Part shown: piece after piece, positions 23,080 to 34,679 of the stretch
How positions within the stretch are numbered: position 1 is the first letter of the stretch
How the letters are laid out: every line of letters starts with the position of its first letter
Source of the DNA: Nansenia antarctica
Taxonomy: Eukaryota > Chordata > Actinopteri > Argentiniformes > Microstomatidae
Direction of reading: 5' to 3'
NCBI GenBank assembly: GCA_963989245.1
Contig: OZ022344.1
Span: 64,423,453 to 64,487,452 of the forward strand
Length of the DNA stretch: 64,000 nt
The notes under the pieces: model-generated
What the model saw: the letters and a program-made list of their open reading frames with translations, nothing else
Databases searched by the model: none
What the model was told of the DNA's origin: nothing
Translations under genes and position numbers: made by a program

Positions 23080-25316
23080 TCAAGGGGGTTTACGGTCTCG
23101 CCTCCGACGTTTGCGCTTGAGTGTTGGGAGAGCATAGTATTGTTCACCCGGCGACCGAGCGATGTCGAATGGGATCCTCCGTTGTTTCAAGAACTCCGCC
23201 GTTACAGTCCCCTCGTTTTGCGTACCAACTTCTAGTAAGTCTAGTCTGCTGTAGGTACTATTTACACAACCGTTCCCTATAAGTACTAAAATAAAAGTGT
23301 ACATACAAATGTACTTAAAAACACTAAAAAACACCAGTGTGGAAGCCACTCCAAGCCGCGCGTCTGTGCGCGCCGCCATCTTGAAAGAGATGGCCAAGGC
23401 AGACCACAGAGAGAAGATTGAGGAATGCTTCCTGAGCAACGACTCCAGGCGGATGTGGCAGGGGGTTCAGCACATGACAAACTTCAGAGCCAACAGGCTC
23501 ACAGCCGCAGAGGACGACCCCCTGCTGGCGGAAAAGCTGAACTCCTTCTACGCCCGGTTCGACGAGGGGCGAACGGAGGTAACCACAACACAAACACCAC
23601 TCTCTCCAGCTCTCAGCAGCCTCACCCTCACAGAGCATGAAGTGAGACGCGTGCTGAAGGCGGTGGACCCCAGGAAAGCCTCTGGGCCGGATGGCATCCT
23701 GGGACGGGTGCTGAGGGACTGCGCCGACCAGCTGGCCGGGGTTTTCACCAACATCTTCAACCAGTCCCTGTCCCAGGCCACCATCACACCCTGCCTGAAA
23801 ACCTCAACTATCATCCCAGTCCCGAAGAAAAGCACGGTGAGCTGCCTAAACGACTACCGCCCGGTGGCACTCACACCAATCATCATGAAGTGCTTCGAGA
23901 AACTAGTCCGGGCCCACATACTCACACGCCTCCCGCCCAACCTGGATCCATACCAGTTCGCCTACAGAGCCCACAGGTCCACAGAGGACGCCATCGCGAC
24001 GACTCTCCACGCCACTCTATCCCACCTGGAGAGGGGAAACAGCTACGCGAGACTGCTCTTTGTGGATTTCAGCTCTGCCTTCAACACCATCCTTCCAGAC
24101 AGGCTAGTGACCAAACTACTAGACCTGGGACTATCACACTCTATATGTGCATGGATCAAGGACTTCCTGTCCGACCGCCCCCAGAGGGTGCGGGTGGGCT
24201 CTCACACCTCCACAGCCCTCAGACTCAGCACTGGGTCCCCCCAGGGGTGCGTGCTAAGCCCCATCCTCTACAACCTCTACACCTACGACTTCACCCCCGT
24301 CCACCCCAGCAACTCCATCGTAAAGTTTGCAGACGACACCACCGTGGTGGGCTGCATCTCGGGGGGGGACGAGGCGGCGTACAGGGATGAGGTAGAGCAG
24401 CTGAGCAAGCTGTGCAAGGCTAACAACCTGCTGGGTCCAGCGACTGCTCATCGACGGAGAGAGCGTGGAGAGAGTCTCAGCCCTCTGATTCCTGGGGGTG
24501 CACATACAGGATGACCTGTCCTGGAAGAACAACACAGCAGCCACCATCAAGAAGGCACAACAGCGGCTCTACTTCCTGAGAGTCCTCAGGAAGGAACACA
24601 ACAAGCAGGAGATACTGGTGGCCTTCTACCGCGGCAGAGTGGAGAGCATCCTCACCTACGGCATCTGCAACTGGTTCTCCAGCTGCACAACCGCGGAGAG
24701 AAATGCGCTACAGAGAGTCGTGAGAACAGCCCAGAAGATCACCGGCGCCCCCCTCCCCTCTCTGGAAGAGCTGTACAACACACGCTGTCTCAGGAATCTC
24801 CAGAGACCCAACCCACCCTGGGTACGAACACTTTGCCCGGCTGCCCTCGAAAAGGCGGTACAGGACCATGGCCGCAAGGACAAACAGACTGAAGCACAGC
24901 TTCTACCCCAGGGCCATCCAGGCCCTGAACACAGCAAAGACCTAGGTTCTGGGCCCTGGACAGTCTGGACGGATTGATGGCAGCTGCTGGATTGAAAAAA
25001 TCAGGTGTAGTGCTGAGGCACAAATATGTACATTTCAAGCCTGCAAACTGCGACACTTTAAATGAATGTGCAATAACACTATGTGCAATATGACAACCCT
25101 AGTCGTCTATCTGTACAGTATAGTATAGTGGATAGTGTACATAGCCTTTATTTATGTAAACCAGCTCCTTTCCCTTCTTGTTTTTTTTGTTTTTTTTTCT
25201 TTCCTAGCACCAGGGGAGCCACCCCTCCTAAATGTCGTTGTTTGGTACCTGTACTATAGCAATGACAATAAAGACCATTCATTCATTCATTCATTCATTC
25301 ATTCATTCATTCAAAT
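23080..25316 (+). mobile_element. Rex/L2-type LINE with inverted 5' part
   Basis: From about 23330 the plus strand encodes a reverse transcriptase: RKASGPDGI, NDYRPVALTPI, DFSSAFNTILP, TGSPQGCVLSP and catalytic KFADDTTVVG, then LGVHIQDDLSW and RVVRTAQKITG. The frame is broken by a deletion near 24430-24500 and a frameshift near 24820. The tail ends CAATGACAATAAAGACC plus an ATTC run (25270-25314). Next to its 5' end, 23080-23300 encodes on the minus strand what looks like the beginning of a related LINE protein (YSRLDLLEVGT, RKRRRRDRKPP), as in twin-primed 5' inversions. Confidence 0.85.
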
Positions 25317-25975
25317 GGGAAAAGGATTTAGACATGGATATAAGTAAAGAGGACTGGTCTTTCTTTTGTCTTAAAGTTCATAAATGTTCTTACAATATGA
25401 GGCACAAACTCCTTCTTTTTAAAATGTTGCATTGAACTTATTAAACACCTGCAAAACTTTATAAAATTAATAATGAAATGTCCTTTTTGTGCTGGGGCTG
25501 CAAAAAACAGAAAGGGGAGTTTTACCATATGTTTTGGTCATGTAATTTGTTGTTAACATTTTGGAACTTTGTAATTGACACGATAGCATTATGTTTAAAT
25601 ATTCACATTGCAAAATCATCTCGTTTGTGTCTTTTAGGCACAATCAATATGGATCATTGGAATGAATTTCAAAAAATATATATTGATCTTGCTTTGATTG
25701 CTGCAAAGAAGTGTATTGCAATCCATTGGAGATCCGATTACTCTCCTACAATATCACATTGGTTAAATGAAATCTCTAGCTACATTCCATTAGATAAAAT
25801 ATACTATAATATAAGACATAAGAGTCAGGACTTTGTAAAAATATGGCAACCACATATATATTTTATGGCAAGAAGGGCAGCTTCAGGTACTATTGTTTGA
25901 TGGACAGTGTTTCTTGTAGGGATGCACGGTGATGTGAATTGCTGTTAATATCATAGCGCATCCCTAATGAATGTA
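25317..25975 (+). mobile_element. L1-clade LINE, 3' end
   Basis: The plus strand shows the C-terminal part of an L1/Tx1 ORF2: a cysteine-histidine knuckle (CWGCKKQKGEFYHMFWSC), then AAKKCIAIHW and HWLNEISSYIPLDKIYYN. It starts abruptly after the ATTC tail of the previous LINE and has one in-frame stop near 25435. A GT microsatellite (25979-26014) follows. Confidence 0.8.
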
Positions 25976-25977
25976 TT

Positions 25978-26018
<41 letters not shown>

Positions 26019-26204
26019 AGGCATGTGTGTTTTGTCTTATTATTATTATCTTTTTGTTGTGTTGTCGTTGGGCGTTGCCGCACAATGGTGGGTGGGGGGG
26101 AGGGGGGGAGGGGGTGGATACAAGGGGGCGGGGAAACAAGAAAAAATGTGTTCAATTATATTGTAAAAATGTTTGAATCTTTGGAGAAAAAAAAAGAAGA
26201 GGCG

Positions 26205-26559
26205 GACCCAGGTCATCCAGAAGTTCCAGAGCCCCGCTCCTGACGGCCCCACGATCATGCTGCTGTCACTCAAAGCTGGCGGGGTGGGACTCAACCTGAC
26301 AGCCGCCTCCCGTGTTTTCCTCATGGATCCAGCGTGGAACCCTGCAGCAGAGGACCAGTGTGTGGATCGCTGTCACCGCCTGGGCCAGAAGAGAGACGTC
26401 TTCATCACCAAGTTCATCGTGAAGGACTCTGTGGAGGAGAACATGGTGAAGATTCAGAGGCAGAAGCAGGATCTGGTGGACAAGGCTTTCGGCTCCAAGA
26501 ACCCCACAGACAAGAAGGCGTCACGCATTAATGAAATAAAAGCCCTCATGGAGCTGTAG
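26205..26559 (+). CDS. hltf: C-terminal part of helicase-like transcription factor HLTF (partial)
   Basis: About 118 codons match the end of HLTF, a SNF2-family translocase and ubiquitin ligase that remodels stalled replication forks. Visible are motif V (LLSLKAGGVGLNLTAASRV), motif VI with FLMDPAWNPAAEDQCVDRCH and RLGQKR, then FIVKDSVEENM and the C-terminus NEIKALMEL followed by TAG. All upstream domains (HIRAN, SNF2-N, RING) are missing. The sequence before it is purine-rich L1 tail, with only a weak acceptor (ACCCAG at 26207-26212). The frame is intact, so this may be a genuine last exon or a 5'-truncated retrocopy fragment. 3' UTR-like sequence follows. Confidence 0.8.
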
Positions 26560-27650
26560 ACGTCCCTACGTATGGGAACCTTGTTAAGAAATTCCCATTT
26601 TGAAGTTTAGTTTTGATACTGTTTGTTGTGGAATGTTCTCTCAGCACATACAGTATGTCCATCGTTACATTCCCACTCACCACACTGCCCTTGGTTAACA
26701 AATCTCATGATACATTTAAATTTTGGGGCATTAAACAGATGCCTTTATCCAAAGCGACTTTTCTTTTTGGGGATTAATGTGTGGTTTCATGTATGTGGGA
26801 ATACATTTTTTAAGTGACAATTTTTTTAAAAATAATAATAATAATAATTTACAAAATAAATACATCTTTCTTCTAATTCTAATAGATGCGTTTTCATTAT
26901 TGTTACCGCTGCTTCATAGGTCTGAATAACACTGACAGGCTTTATATGTGTCCCTTGAACAGAGCTTGTATAGAAAAAGTATAGCATGCATCATAGGAAG
27001 GTGCCTGGGCGCCACGCAATGATAATTTCCGTCGTTTTCAGTGTGTCGTGTATTTCTACTTAAACACACAATAGTATGATAGGGGCCTGAATATATGCTG
27101 TAGGGGAATGTTGTGCAATGTTGTGCAAATAGCCCCCTGAGTGTTGTGCAATGTTGTGCAAGAGCCCCCTGACTTAAAGCCATAGTGACATCACAGGGGA
27201 CGGCCCTCTTGATGAACCAGGGTGAGACCTAAAGACCTATGTAGTATGTATGATCTATGTATGAATATGTAGTATATTTTAAACACACACACATACCAGG
27301 GCATGCAAGGGCATGATGCCCTCTAACAATGAGGGTTCTATGGCAACCAGATGACCAACAGAGACCTCTGGGGGTTGGGACCCTTATAAACACTCCCCTT
27401 GTCCAGCTACAAGGCACTGGTAGATATTTGCATAAGAGGGCAGGCATCTAGATGACTGGGACAAAAAGGGGAGACAGGGGGAGGGAGGGTCTCTTTTTTC
27501 ACCAGCCCAGGCCAGCACAGGAGGAGAGATCAGACTCCAGCTGTATGTATGTATCTGTTGTGTAACTTGGATTAAATCGTCTTAAACTCAATAACTGTTC
27601 TTTGATTCATAACCAACAATAAATTAACCAATGATTTAATTAATCAAGTG
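26560..27650. other. HLTF 3' UTR-like and intergenic sequence
   Basis: An AAT run lies near 26830-26850. About 26735-26762 matches the common fish repeat motif TTATCCAAAGCGACTT. A short tandem repetition of TGTTGTGCAATGTTGTGCA is seen near 27110-27165. No other gene. Confidence 0.4.
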
Positions 27651-27654
27651 AAAA

Positions 27655-28190
27655 TAATTTTGTCACCTTTTTGGGCCATCACCAGTTTGCACCCCTGCAT
27701 TCCCAAAAAATGTGATAGAAATGAGCCATTGAATTGTTGCACTCTCTCCAGCAATTCCCAGTTCCCGGTGTACCATTCTGTAAGTATTTTTTTCTTGGGG
27801 TAATAAAAAACCTAATAATGTTCTTCCATGAAAATTCTCTCCATTGTCCAGAGCTAGAGGTGGTGGATTGTATTTTACATGTTCAACCATTCTTCCTCAG
27901 TTAGGACTATGTTTGCTTCCTTCTCCCACTTATCCCTAACATATAAGGTGGAGTGATTCTTGGTGGACTGTATACTCTTCTGTATAATTCTTGACACCAG
28001 TTTCTTGTGGGTGTTGCCCTTATACGCATCAATACAAATGTTGACGAGACTCATTTCAGAAACCTCATTATTCTTTATATTCTTATAGAAGTAGTAATGC
28101 CTCAGTTGTAAATACCTGTAGAAATCTTGTTTCTGTAGGTTGTGATTATCAATAAGATATTGAAAGGCCTGTATTGGATGAAATTAGGTA
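27655..28190 (-). mobile_element. L1-clade LINE fragment
   Basis: The minus strand reads, over several frames, ICIDAYKGNTHKKLVSRII, then VRDKWEKEAN and the WRE C...H knuckle region near 27700, as in fish L1 ORF2. Frames are broken and both ends are missing. Confidence 0.6.
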
Positions 28191-28191
28191 G

Positions 28192-28540
28192 GGATGTCCC
28201 GATCCCATTTTTTCACTACCGATACCTGGGCTTCAGGTATCTGCGATACCGATATCAATCCGATATTTGTATTTATTGTTTTACTCCTGAATAATAACAA
28301 ATACTTCCCCAGTATAGTCCACAACATTTGGCTATTAAAGACTGCCAGCCTTTATTCAAGCAACAAAAACAGTACTCACTGAGTCTGTTACTCACTACTC
28401 AGTGACCAACTGGTTTCAAGTTATGGGGCAACTATGGGAACGCCCCCTGCGTGACCTCATCAGAAACTGAATTACACTGCGCCAGCCCATTGGCTGGCCC
28501 AGGCGACGCTTGTGTCACGAGGGACGGGACCCTCCGCCTA
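28192..28540. mobile_element. partial DNA transposon-like repeat
   Basis: It starts TAGGGATGTCCCGATCCC and continues with GATACCGATAT-type sequence, the style of fish hAT MITEs such as the complete one at 54371. I could not find the right end, so the limit is approximate. Confidence 0.4.
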
Positions 28541-28649
28541 TATAAAGGCATCTGTCGTCATTCAAAAGCCTTTGCTCTCTTCTCACTGGAGCTGACAACA
28601 ACTGTGCGGGTGGCTAGAGCTAAACAGTCCACAGATACGAGCGACCACA

Positions 28650-28683
<34 letters not shown>

Positions 28684-28774
28684 TATGGAAAGTTTGAGCG
28701 GCAGTGACGGCCGCGCGCTGCACTTTATTTTGATTTTGATTATTTTGAACGTCTCGCTCAGCCCGTCAGTGACG

Positions 28775-28775
<1 letters not shown>

Positions 28776-28816
<41 letters not shown>

Positions 28817-28870
28817 AGCCCGTCAGTGACGGTGCAGTGTGTGTGTTAGCCCGTCAGTGACGGTGCTGAG
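28776..28870. repeat. GT run with repeated CAGCCCGTCAGTGACGGTGC unit
   Basis: Three copies of GCCCGTCAGTGACGGTGC, which is partly self-complementary, separated by GT tracts. Confidence 0.75.
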
Positions 28871-28950
28871 CAGTGCTGTACGTTAACAAACACGTTTGTA
28901 CAGCTGTTCCTTTGTGTCGACCTCCCTCTGTGCCTAGAGACTCTTACACT

Positions 28951-29472
28951 AACGTTACCACCAGGTGCTAGCCAGCTACGGTAGCTAACGTTACCACCAG
29001 GTGCTAGCCAGCTACGGTAGCTAACGTTACCACCAGGTGCTAGCCAGCTACGGTAGCTAACGTTACCACCAGGTACTAGCCAGCTACGGTAGCTAACGTT
29101 ACCACCAGGTGCTAGCTAACTAAGGTAGCTAATGTTACCACCAGGTGCTAGCCAGCTACGGTAGCTAATGTTACCACCAGGTGCTAGCTAGCTACGGTAG
29201 CTAATGTTACCACCAGGTGCTAGCTAGCTAAGGTAGCTAATGTTACCACCAGGTGCTAGCTAACTAAGGTAGCTAACTAACGTTACCACCAGGTGCTAGC
29301 TAACTAAGGTAGCTAACTAACGTTACCACCAGGTGCTAGCTAGCTACGGTAGCTAACGTTACCACCAGGTGCTAGCCAGCTACGGTAGCTAACGTTACCA
29401 CCAGGTGCTAGCTAGCTAAGGTAGCTAACGTTACCACCAGGTGTTAGCTAGCCAAGGTAGCTAACGTTACCG
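28951..29472. repeat. 36-bp minisatellite, about 14 copies
   Basis: Unit: CTAACGTTACCACCAGGTGC followed by TAGCCAGCTACGGTAG. Copies vary at a few sites (CAGC/TAGC, ACGG/AAGG) and two carry an extra CTAA. It looks like a CRISPR-like array only in its regularity; there are no unique spacers. Confidence 0.95.
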
Positions 29473-30140
29473 ATGCATCATCAGACAGAAATGATCAACT
29501 GCGACTCCGCTGGCAGAAGGGTGAAAGAGGAGAAACGCTTTGAAATGGATACCATTTCCACCGACATATATATTGCCTCACGTAGGCTATTATGAAGGAG
29601 TGCACACAAAGGATACTACATATCGTATTCGTCCATGTCCTGTACGCATCACACTATATACATATATATTTACTGTTCATATCATATTGATATTCATGCA
29701 AATATATTTACTTTTTACATTCATATTCATTGCACGTATAGCGCGAGGTTGACCACCGTCCGCATTGACTTCACAGTAATGTACGTCTTCATAAGGGTAA
29801 CATTCCCGATAAGTCCAATGATTGCAATATCCATACAGTGAAGAACATGAACAGGCCCACTGTAGACAATTGACTATCATCCCCAAGTAGGCCTGTATGC
29901 ATGTTATTTAATTATCTTGTATTCACCTAAGGTAAGGTGACCAGATTTCTCAGATGCAATCTGGGGACATTTCCAACTTTTTAGGAAAAATGTATACATT
30001 TTATCATGATGAAATACAGAAACGGGGACAATTGCTGTTTCATTTATGTTGACCTTATTTTGACCAATGTATACACATTCAAGCAAGAATACTCAAGTGT
30101 AACAACTGGAATGTGCCTCAACATTAGTGTCAGTGTACTG
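29473..30140. other. no recognisable gene
   Basis: A 40-codon frame starting at 29473 (MHHQTEMINCDSAGRR) follows the minisatellite but matches nothing I know. Confidence 0.4.
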
Positions 30141-30146
30141 TAAGCA

Positions 30147-30295
30147 GTGTTGGGCACGTTACTTTAAAAAAGTAATTAGTTATAGTTACTAGTTACTTAT
30201 CCCAAAAAGTAACTGAGTTAGTAACTGAATTACTTCATTATAAAAGTAACTAGTTACTAGGGAAAGTAACTATTGCGTTACTTTTTGCCACGGTG
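30147..30295. mobile_element. DNA-transposon-type dispersed repeat
   Basis: AGTGTTGGGCACGTTACTTT followed by repeated AGTAACTAGTTAC-like motifs is a very common teleost repeat, usually classed with non-autonomous DNA elements. No coding part. Confidence 0.55.
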
Positions 30296-30397
30296 CAGTG
30301 GGCTAGCCGTGGTGTCAGTCAGCCAAATGTGACAAGGAAAAGCTTACCCACTGCCAGATTAGAAGATAAATGTGCCATCTAGGGGACCAAAGTGTTG

Positions 30398-31120
30398 ATT
30401 GATTGATTGAAAACATTTATTAGAAGATTTGCAGAAGTAGGTACATGAAAGTACATATTACATACAAGGTCAACTAACAGGATAAAAACCCAAGAAAGCC
30501 ACTGGCTTATTTCAATTGGGGTCCTTGATTCTCAATTCATCGTTACATGTAAGACAGACAAAAAAAACTAGTACTATCTACAAGATAATACAGACAAATA
30601 ACTATTACTATCTACAAGATAAACATACATCCATCATGGGAAGAACAATACAACAAAACATAAGGTATGTACAGCGGGTAGGACAGGTGGGGACATACAC
30701 CACAGGTGGGGGCGGGGGACAAAACACAAAGTATGTACAGTGGGTAGTTCGGGTCTTTTAATCTGATTTTTGATTTAGAGGGTCCAGTTACGGATTGCAG
30801 CCTCCTGTAAATGTTTTATGAGAGTGGTTTTGAAGGTGGGCAGTGTTTTGCACTCCTTTAAGATTATAGGAAGGGCGTTCCACATTTTTACTGCATAGTT
30901 TGCAAACGAGTTTAACCCCTTGTTTGTGGTGCAACGCGGTTGAACGTGGTTCGTGGAGCTTCCTCTGGTGTTGTATGTGTGGACGTTGTTCACTTTTTGG
31001 AAGTATGTTGACAGGTACTTGGGTGTCTTTGTGGTGTAGCGTATCTTGAAGACCAGGCCCAGGGCAAGCTGCTGCACTCTGTCAACTACTCGTAGCCAAT
31101 CAAGGCTCAAAAAATGAGCA
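30398..31120 (-). mobile_element. LINE 3' end with (TCAA)n tail
   Basis: A minus-strand frame (30775-31110) ends a non-LTR reverse transcriptase: RVVDRVQQLALGLVFKI, THNTRGSS-like, then FANYAVKMWNALP. The 3' UTR runs to a GATT/TCAA tail at 30398-30412. 5'-truncated. Confidence 0.7.
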
Positions 31121-31437
31121 GCGGTTAGATATAGGATATATAGAGAAACCTAGGATATAAAGGGAAACCTAGGATAGAGAGGGAAACCTAGGATAGAAAG
31201 AGAACCCTAGGATATAGAGAGAAACGTAGGTTAGAAAGAGAACCCTAGGATATAAAGAGAAACGTAGGATATAAAGGAAAACCTAGGATATAAAGGGAAA
31301 CCTAGGATATAAAGAGAAACCTAGGATATAAAGGGAAACCTAGGACATAGAGAAACTTTAGGATATAAAGGGAAACCTAGGATATAGAGGGAAACCTAGG
31401 ATAGAGAGAAACCTAGGATATAAAGAGAAACTTTTAT
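31117..31437. repeat. 19-bp minisatellite, about 16 copies
   Basis: Unit CCTAGGATATAAAGGGAAA with variants (ATAGAG, GTAGG). It abuts the LINE fragment that ends near 31120. Confidence 0.9.
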
Positions 31438-31616
31438 TTATTAAAATGAGAATACAAAAGATAATAATAACAATAATAACAATTACTCCTCAGCGTCAGT
31501 GAACTAATTTGAAAACAGCATAACATATTCTGTACTCCTCATCTTTACTCATCTAAACACAAACAAATTCTTAAAGCAAGACTTATATTGTTGGTTGAGA
31601 GTATTCTGCTTACTCC

Positions 31617-31780
31617 TCATAACTCCTCAGCGTCAGCGAACTGGCCGTCCACGATGCCGTCGAGGCGGGGGACCCTGGGGACCACCACCGGGGGGACGTG
31701 GTGGCGCGCTGGTCTGTAGGCATAATCTGGCAGGTGGGGGTGGGGCTCGGTGTGTTGCAGGCTCCCCCCCCGGAGGGCGA
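31617..31780 (-). CDS. possible C-terminal exon of an unidentified protein
   Basis: The minus strand encodes PDYAYRPARHHVPPVVVPRV and RLDGIVDGQFADAEEL then TGA at 31617-31619. The composition is not random for this AT-rich region and the end is abrupt. It may belong to the same gene as the frame at 32580-32910, with a LINE inserted between. Product not recognised. Confidence 0.35.
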
Positions 31781-31783
31781 AAG

Positions 31784-32575
31784 ACAATAATAATAATAAT
31801 AATAATGGATTGTATTTATAAAGCACTTTACATTCCAAGAATCTCAAAGTGCTACAGTCAATAAAAGAAATAAAAACAGCACAACACAATAAAGATCACT
31901 AAAAACATCAAAAGCAGAAAGGTTAAAAAGACACTGTGGCATAAAACTAAAGAAAAATAAATAAATACAAATCTGGCTACTGGAACGCTTTGTTAAAAAG
32001 ATGAGTCTTAAGTCCGCTCTTAAAAGAGTCGACCGACTGTGGTGCTCTCAGGTGGGCAGGGAGGGCGTTCCACAGTTCGGGGGCGATGGAGCAGAAGGCC
32101 CGGTCTCCCATGGAGCGGAGGTGGGTTTTGGTGGGTTTGAGGAGGTTTGCATTTGATGAGCGGAGAGTGCGAGTGGAGAGGCTGTGGGATTTGACCAGGT
32201 CCTTGAGGTAAGGGGGTGCGTTGCCGTAAATGCATTGATGAGTTAACAGTGAGATTTTGTAAATGATCCGAGAGGAGATGGGAAGCCAGTGTAGTGAGTG
32301 GAGGATGGGTGTGATGTGATCGTATTTGCGCACTCTCATCAGGATCCTAGCAGCGCTGTTCTGAATGTACTGGAGCTTCTGAAGGCTCTTGCTAGGGATC
32401 CCGATGAGAAGTGCGTTGCAGTAGTCGAGCCTGGAGGAGACAAAGGCATGGACTAACTTCTCGGCATCGGGCAAAGACAGGGTGGGGCGGAGTTTTGCTA
32501 TATTTCTAAGATGGAAGAATGACGTTTTGGATATGTGTTTAATGTGGGCCTCGTAGTTGAGGTGGGGGTCCATTC
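31784..32575 (-). mobile_element. LINE (L2/Maui-like) 3' half
   Basis: The minus-strand frame reads FHLRNIAKLRPTLSLPDAEK, VSSRLDYCNALL, QNSAARILMRVRKYDHITP and ALPAHLRAPQSVDSFKS, the C-terminal part of a non-LTR reverse transcriptase. The 3' UTR has the typical ATTTATAAAGCACTTTACA motif (31814-31832) and ends in a TTA run (31787-31807). 5'-truncated, frame open for 200 codons, thus fairly young. Confidence 0.8.
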
Positions 32576-32579
32576 GACA

Positions 32580-32910
32580 ACACATCCTCAGGGCCGTAGG
32601 GATCCAGTCCATACAGCCCTGGTTGGTAGTCCGGGGGTGAGAGGTTGCTTGTCTCCTTCTCCCAGTCCTCTTCCTCGAGAGGGGGCGCGGGGGGGTTCGG
32701 GGCTTCAGGGTGGGGCGGATCTATTACTCCACCCCCACCCCCACTCCACCCCCACTCCCACTCCACCCCCACTCCCACCTCCACTCCACCCCCATTCCTC
32801 AAATGCCAATAGTCGTAAGGGTCCATTCCGTTTGTCTGGAACATCCTGTTGCTTCTCTGCCTCTCCCTTGCTTGGACAGCAAACGCCAACTGCTTTTGAG
32901 AGTTGAGAGG
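32580..32910 (-). CDS. possible exon of an unidentified minus-strand protein
   Basis: An acceptor-like AAAAGCAG (complement of 32896-32903) precedes FAVQARERQRSNRMFQTNGM, DPYDYWHLRN, a Gly/Glu/Trp-rich repeat and EEEDWEKETSNLSPPDYQPG. The repeated PDY and acidic patches resemble a cytoplasmic tail, but I cannot name it. The middle part is low-complexity (GGAGTG repeats). The LINE at 31784-32575 begins right at its 3' edge. Confidence 0.4.
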
Positions 32911-33450
32911 AAAGTCTTTACAAAAAAAGAGCTTTTACAAGCAAAGAAAAAATCCCAAAAAGTAAAAACAATCGCTCTCCAAAAACAACTCACAGATCCA
33001 GGAAGCTCATCCAACAAAAGAAAGCAACAAACACAATCACACAACCACGTTGTTGACTAGACCTAGATCTGATCTGATCTGTGTCCCTATCAGGAAGAAA
33101 ATAATTTGGATTTGCAGGGAACTTTTCATATTTATTGCACTTCAACAGACCACAACTGGTATACAGTACATACTGTACTTCAAGTATTTTCTTCATTACA
33201 AAAGTAAACATTTAACAATATGAAGTGCTTTTAAATCTTTGTTGTGTAAATTAAATAAATCAAACTGTCACACAACTTCAACTGGTAGACAGACTGTAAC
33301 TTCAAGTATTTTCAACACAACAAAAGTAAACAGTTAAACAATATGAAGTGCTTTTAAAGTAGTACTGAAATCCATCCATACACTCCTTCCTAACACTCAT
33401 CCATCCATGCATGCATTCATTCATCCAGCCAACCCAGTCATCTAACCATC

Positions 33451-33948
33451 CTAGCCATTAAACCAGTGATTGTATCTTAAAAGCAGAAGCTTTTCAAACT
33501 TCTGGTCAGAGAGCCTGTTCCTCTTTGGAGTGAAGACGAGCTTCCCCAGGCTAAACAGTCTCTCTACGGGGGCACTGGATGGAGTGGCTGCATTGTATTT
33601 GAGTGAAATTGTCTTTATCCGTGGAAATCCATTAAGAGTGTCCATCCCTTGTCCTCCTGATTTGAGATAATCCATAACTTCACTTTCAGCAGTAGCAGAG
33701 GGGTCATCCTCATCCTCAAAGGAAAAGAACTCCTCTATGGCTGAGTCAGTGAGTGTTGGTGTGCTGGTAGTACCTGTTTGCTGGTCTTCGTCTTGGACAC
33801 TTTTCCGGCACTCTGCCAGCAGACTTGCCTTGGCCTTATCCTTCCTGTCCTGTGTCCGCAGCCAACGTAGTTTAAACCTGGGCAGAGTCACAGCAGCCAA
33901 GACAGCATTGTCGCTTTCCAGCACCTCTGCAAATCTTGTTTTGATTGC
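33451..33948 (-). pseudogene. hAT transposase C-terminal exon (dimerisation domain)
   Basis: After the acceptor ATCATTTCAG the minus strand encodes about 165 residues ending NHWFNG then a stop. It includes SAIEEFFSFEDEDD and the hAT dimerisation signature NAATPSSAPVERLFSLGKL followed by RNRLSDQKFEKLLLLRYN. The frame is open. The catalytic part is not found upstream (a CA run and an opposite-strand hAT piece lie there), so it is a fragment of an autonomous element or of a domesticated ZBED-like gene. Confidence 0.8.
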
Positions 33949-34008
33949 CTGAAATGATACATAATGCAAAGAGCATATTATACTGACTGTCTTACACACA
34001 CACACAAA

Positions 34009-34048
<40 letters not shown>

Positions 34049-34069
34049 TAGCATTAACCATATGTGCAA

Positions 34070-34581
34070 TAGTTACATCGCGGCACTTGCAATGTTTTGG
34101 TTCCAAAAAGAAAAGATGACCAAAAACGGGTACTAATTTATTCAACCATTTAAATCGGCACCACAGACCTCTGGATGACAAGTGCAAAGTCAGAAATCTG
34201 TCAGAACGCCAAAGCAAAAAACTATTTTGGATGCAGCACTTTGCCAGTGTTACACCATACGAGGAAAGGTTCCAAACGGCAGAGATAAGTCACTGATGCA
34301 CGTTTTCATCTCGCGAAAGACAGGGTACCAATTGACACAGTTACCAAAGACAGTTTTAAAAACATGATCCGGTCGCTTGGCAAGCGGTATGTAATACCAT
34401 CACGGACATATTTTGCACTCCCCTACAAAATCACCCGCAATCATTCTAGAATGATTAATTAATTAATTAATTCTTTCCAAATAGAGCTATTAAAGTCCTC
34501 TGGTGAAAACTCCAGGAAAATTGCAATATATAGAAAAAAAATATTGCAATGTCAGTTTTTTCCAATATCGTGCAGCCCTAC
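34070..34581 (+). mobile_element. hAT relic: BED finger and transposase core pieces
   Basis: Broken plus-strand frames show a BED-finger end (TNLFNHLNRHH) and a hAT core block (KDRVPIDTVTKDSFKNMI, then YVIPSRTYF). At 34563-34581 CCAATATCGTGCAGCCCTA, complement of TAGGGCTGCACGATATTGG, is a typical hAT right end. Orientation is opposite to the C-terminal exon at 33451. Confidence 0.65.
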
Positions 34582-34618
34582 TGAACACTGTGTTACACAT
34601 ACCTGCTGCTGCTCAAGG

Positions 34619-34653
<35 letters not shown>

Positions 34654-34679
34654 TGTGTGTGTGTGTGTGTGTGTTCCAG

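Noticed and set aside
28951..29472. CRISPR-like array
   Set aside because: The repeats are contiguous with no unique spacers and the context is a vertebrate genome.
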